Assembly: GCF_022436705.1 (NCBI RefSeq)
Contig: NZ_JAKUHT010000001.1
Location: 186,001-250,000, forward strand
Direction of reading: 5' to 3'
From: Nocardioides sp. CFH 31398
GTDB lineage: Bacteria > Actinomycetota > Actinomycetes > Propionibacteriales > Nocardioidaceae
Length of the DNA: 64,000 bases
In this document: positions 62,109 to 64,000 of the stretch, one piece after another
Numbering within the stretch: position 1 is the stretch's first letter
Layout: each line of letters opens with the position of its first letter
The notes under the pieces: model-generated
What the model saw: only the letters and a program-made list of their open reading frames with translations
Told to the model about the DNA's origin: nothing
Databases searched by the model: none
Translations under genes and position numbers: made by a program

Positions 62109-62903
62109 TCATCGGTCGCGGATCCCCTCGGGCACCAGCTTCGCCAGGTTGCGCACCCCGCGCAGCTGCAGCTGCTTCACCGCCCCGTCGCTGCGGCCGA
62201 GGACGGCGGCGGTCTCGGCGATGCTCAGACCCTGCAGGAAGCGCATGATCAGGCACTCCTGCTGCTCGGTCGGCAGCTGCGTCAGGGCCCGGAGCAGCAT
62301 CTCGTTCGTGAGCTCGCCCATCACGGTCGACTCGACGGTCTCGACGGCGCCGTCGTGGGCCGACATGTCCTCCGTGGCCGACTCCAGCCGCGTCTTCCCC
62401 GCCTTGAAGTGGTCGGTCGTCAGGTTGCGGGCGATGGTCATGAGCCAGGCGCCGAAGTCACGGCCCTGCCACCGGAAACCGTCCATGTTGCGCAGGGCGC
62501 GGAAGAACGTGTCCGCGGCCAGGTCCTCGGCCAGGGAGACCGAGCGGGTGCGGTAGTAGAGGAAGCGGTACACGGACGGGTGGTAGTGGTCGTAGAGCTC
62601 GCCGAACGCGTCCCGGTCGCCGCCCCGCGCCAGCTCGACGAGGGCGATGAGGCGGGTGCGCTCCTCCTCGGTGTCCTCCGACGACACGGCGAGGTCGTGG
62701 TCGTCGGGCGCGCCGGCGCCGCCGGGGACGACGGCCTGCTCCGAGAGCAGCATCCCGTCCACCATCGCGTGACCCGACGCGCCGGCGAGGCCGGGGGAGG
62801 GGACCACGGCGGCCGCCTGGGGCACCGCGCACGCGGACAGCACGCGCAGCACCGCCTCGCGCAGCGCTGCCAGCCCGTCCGGTCCCGCCCGACCGTCCGT
62901 CAT
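62109..62903 (-). CDS. ECF RNA polymerase sigma factor, BldN-like
   Basis: The 264-residue sigma factor has region 2 (about 97-165: FGELYDHYHPSVYRFLYYRT, SVSLAEDLAADTFFRALRNMD, WLMTIARNLTTDHF) and region 4 (about 205-255: ALTQLPTEQQECLIMRF, LSIAETAAVLGRSDGAVKQLQLRGV). An N-terminal extension of about 80 residues without sigma motifs precedes it, like the pro-sequence of Streptomyces BldN, which is removed by proteolysis. ATG 62903 is the first start; ATG at 62753 would remove most of the extension. It is followed by the DUF5667 gene. Confidence 0.88.
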   Translation of the reverse strand: MTDGRAGPDGLAALREAVLRVLSACAVPQAAAVVPSPGLAGASGHAMVDGMLLSEQAVVPGGAGAPDDHDLAVSSEDTEEERTRLIALVELARGGDRDAFGELYDHYHPSVYRFLYYRTRSVSLAEDLAADTFFRALRNMDGFRWQGRDFGAWLMTIARNLTTDHFKAGKTRLESATEDMSAHDGAVETVESTVMGELTNEMLLRALTQLPTEQQECLIMRFLQGLSIAETAAVLGRSDGAVKQLQLRGVRNLAKLVPEGIRDR

Positions 62904-63040
62904 CGGTGACGTCCTCCCCCTGCCCGTCCTCGGGGCAACTCCCTACGGTAAGGGGGTTCGGGCCCCCTGTGAAGTCGGAGAACCGTCGTGCACCGCCCGG
63001 CGCACCCGGTGCGCGGTCGGCGCCCCAGCCCCTCAGGGCG

Positions 63041-63937
63041 TCAGGAGGTACGGCGCCGGGCGGCCAGGGCGCCCGCGGTCAGGGCCACCGCCCCGCCGGC
63101 GACCGCCGTGGCCGCGCCGAGCCGCGCGGCCCGTCGTCCGACCCGGTAGTCGCGGACCGGCCAGCCCTGCTCCTCGGCGTGGCGGCGCAGCCGGCGGTCG
63201 GGGTTCACCGCGCACGGGTGCCCCACCAGGCCGAGCAGCGGCAGGTCGTTGGAGGAGTCGGAGTACGCCGAGCACCGCGACACGTCGAGCCCCTCCGCCT
63301 CGGCGAGGTCACGGACCGCGACGGCCTTCGCCTCGCCGTGCAGGAGGTCGCCGACGAGGCGGCCGGTGTAGACGCCGTCCACGTGCTCGGCGACGGTGCC
63401 CATCGCTCCCGTGAGGCCGAGCCGTCGCGCGATCACCTCCGCGATCTCGATGGGGGCGGCGGTCACCAGCCACACGCGCTCGCCGCGGTCCAGGTGCAGC
63501 TGGGCGAGCGCCCGCGTGCCGGGCCAGATCCGGTAGGCCATGCCCTCGTCGAAGACCTCGTCGGCCAGCGACTGCAGCTCGGTGACCTCGTGCCCGGCGA
63601 TCACCGACAGGGCCGCCGTGCGGGCGTCGGCGACGTGGCCGGCGTTCTCGGCGCCGGCGACGCGGAACCAGACCTGCTTGCCGAGGGCGCCGGCCATCTC
63701 GCGCGGCCCGAAGAAGCCGCGCTGGTACATGCCGCGGGCCAGGTGGTAGATGCTCGCGCCCTGCACGATCGTGTTGTCGACGTCGAAGAACGCGGCCGCG
63801 GTCGGGTCGTCCGCCACGGTGAGCTCCCGCTCGACCTCCGCGCTGGCGGCCTGGGCCTCGCCCGCGAGCGCCGAGCGGACCCGCAGGTCGGGGGCGCGCA
63901 CGACACGGCGCTGCGGGCCGGGCTGCCGCGGTGTCAC
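63041..63937 (-). CDS. HAD-IB family hydrolase, SerB-like
   Basis: This 298-residue phosphatase-fold protein has motif I AAFFDVDNTIVQGAS near residue 48, motif II VTAAP, and motif III/IV SRCSAYSDSSNDLPLL with the metal Asp. A C-terminal hydrophobic segment (about 270-291) and basic end suggest membrane attachment. It resembles the CicA/SerB-like HAD proteins that lie near BldN-type genes in actinobacteria; M. tuberculosis has SerB1 (Rv0505c) in the same region. The start is GTG 63937. The last 63 bases of the window hold no gene that I can see. Confidence 0.88.
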   Translation of the reverse strand: MTPRQPGPQRRVVRAPDLRVRSALAGEAQAASAEVERELTVADDPTAAAFFDVDNTIVQGASIYHLARGMYQRGFFGPREMAGALGKQVWFRVAGAENAGHVADARTAALSVIAGHEVTELQSLADEVFDEGMAYRIWPGTRALAQLHLDRGERVWLVTAAPIEIAEVIARRLGLTGAMGTVAEHVDGVYTGRLVGDLLHGEAKAVAVRDLAEAEGLDVSRCSAYSDSSNDLPLLGLVGHPCAVNPDRRLRRHAEEQGWPVRDYRVGRRAARLGAATAVAGGAVALTAGALAARRRTS

Positions 63938-64000
63938 GTTGCGATCCTAGCCACCCCGGCCCCCGTCACCGGCCGGGCGACCGGCCTACGATCGGAGGGT

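Overview
The window is a 64 kb stretch of a very GC-rich, densely coded chromosome. Most genes use C or G in the third codon position, many start with GTG, and neighbours often overlap by 4 bases. Class E sortase, actinobacterial-type pyrE, DUF3151, MhuD-type heme oxygenase, DisA/RadA, the 33-residue ribosomal protein bS22, a mycothiol-nitroreductase-like DsbA protein and a BldN-like sigma factor together point to an actinobacterium. A member of the Nocardioidaceae/Propionibacteriales is my best guess; this is inference from gene content and not a database result. I see no prophage, transposase, tRNA, rRNA or CRISPR array.

Layout. 1-12.4 kb: two paralogous membrane proteins, a DapC-like aminotransferase, a class E sortase, DedA, pyrE, a SpoU methyltransferase, two small START/DUF2867 proteins, a DsbA-like protein, fba, a secreted alpha/beta hydrolase, DUF3151, a divergent lysyl-tRNA synthetase paralogue and a DHFR-like protein. 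12.4-16.1 kb: an intergenic stretch with a minus-strand terminator, a LuxR-type regulator, a diacylglycerol-kinase-like lipid kinase and purA. 16.1-22.4 kb: a three-gene minus-strand locus, the most unusual part of the window. It encodes two transmembrane Ser/Thr kinases and one catalytically dead, C-lobe-only pseudokinase, each with an outside domain carrying six DxDGDGxxD (FG-GAP/VCBS-type) motifs. 22.5-46.1 kb: purD, purB, purC, purS, purQ and purL with unrelated genes between them: an efflux pump, mhuD, a three-gene WXG/ESX-like operon, an acyl-CoA ligase, rsgA, a DUF1906 cell-wall protein, a beta-propeller protein, a C1 aminopeptidase and a secreted nuclease/phosphatase-like enzyme. 46-52.5 kb: disA and radA, a LacI regulator, a methyltransferase, a glyoxalase-like protein and a Cys-rich protein. 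52.5-64 kb: ppx, a sugar isomerase, proline dehydrogenase, proC, acuC, an Rv0500A-like DNA-binding protein, bS22, an epimerase, an acyltransferase, a DUF5667 protein, a BldN-like sigma factor and a HAD hydrolase. From memory, this last block closely follows the M. tuberculosis Rv0496-Rv0505c order.

Functionally the window is mostly housekeeping: seven purine genes plus pyrE, proline metabolism, c-di-AMP synthesis with recombination, and central carbon metabolism. Envelope and sensing functions are set among these. A repeated pattern is a TANNNT hexamer 6-8 bases before the start codon with no Shine-Dalgarno sequence (pyrE, dedA, purD, purS, purL, ppx and others), which suggests that many of these mRNAs are leaderless.

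The non-coding parts are short (none over 300 bases) but several hold structured repeats: an identical 28-base perfect palindrome at two sites, a 36-base perfect palindrome, a GCCGASTCGGC-centred repeat on both sides of one small gene, and a 39-base element shared between two intergenic regions.
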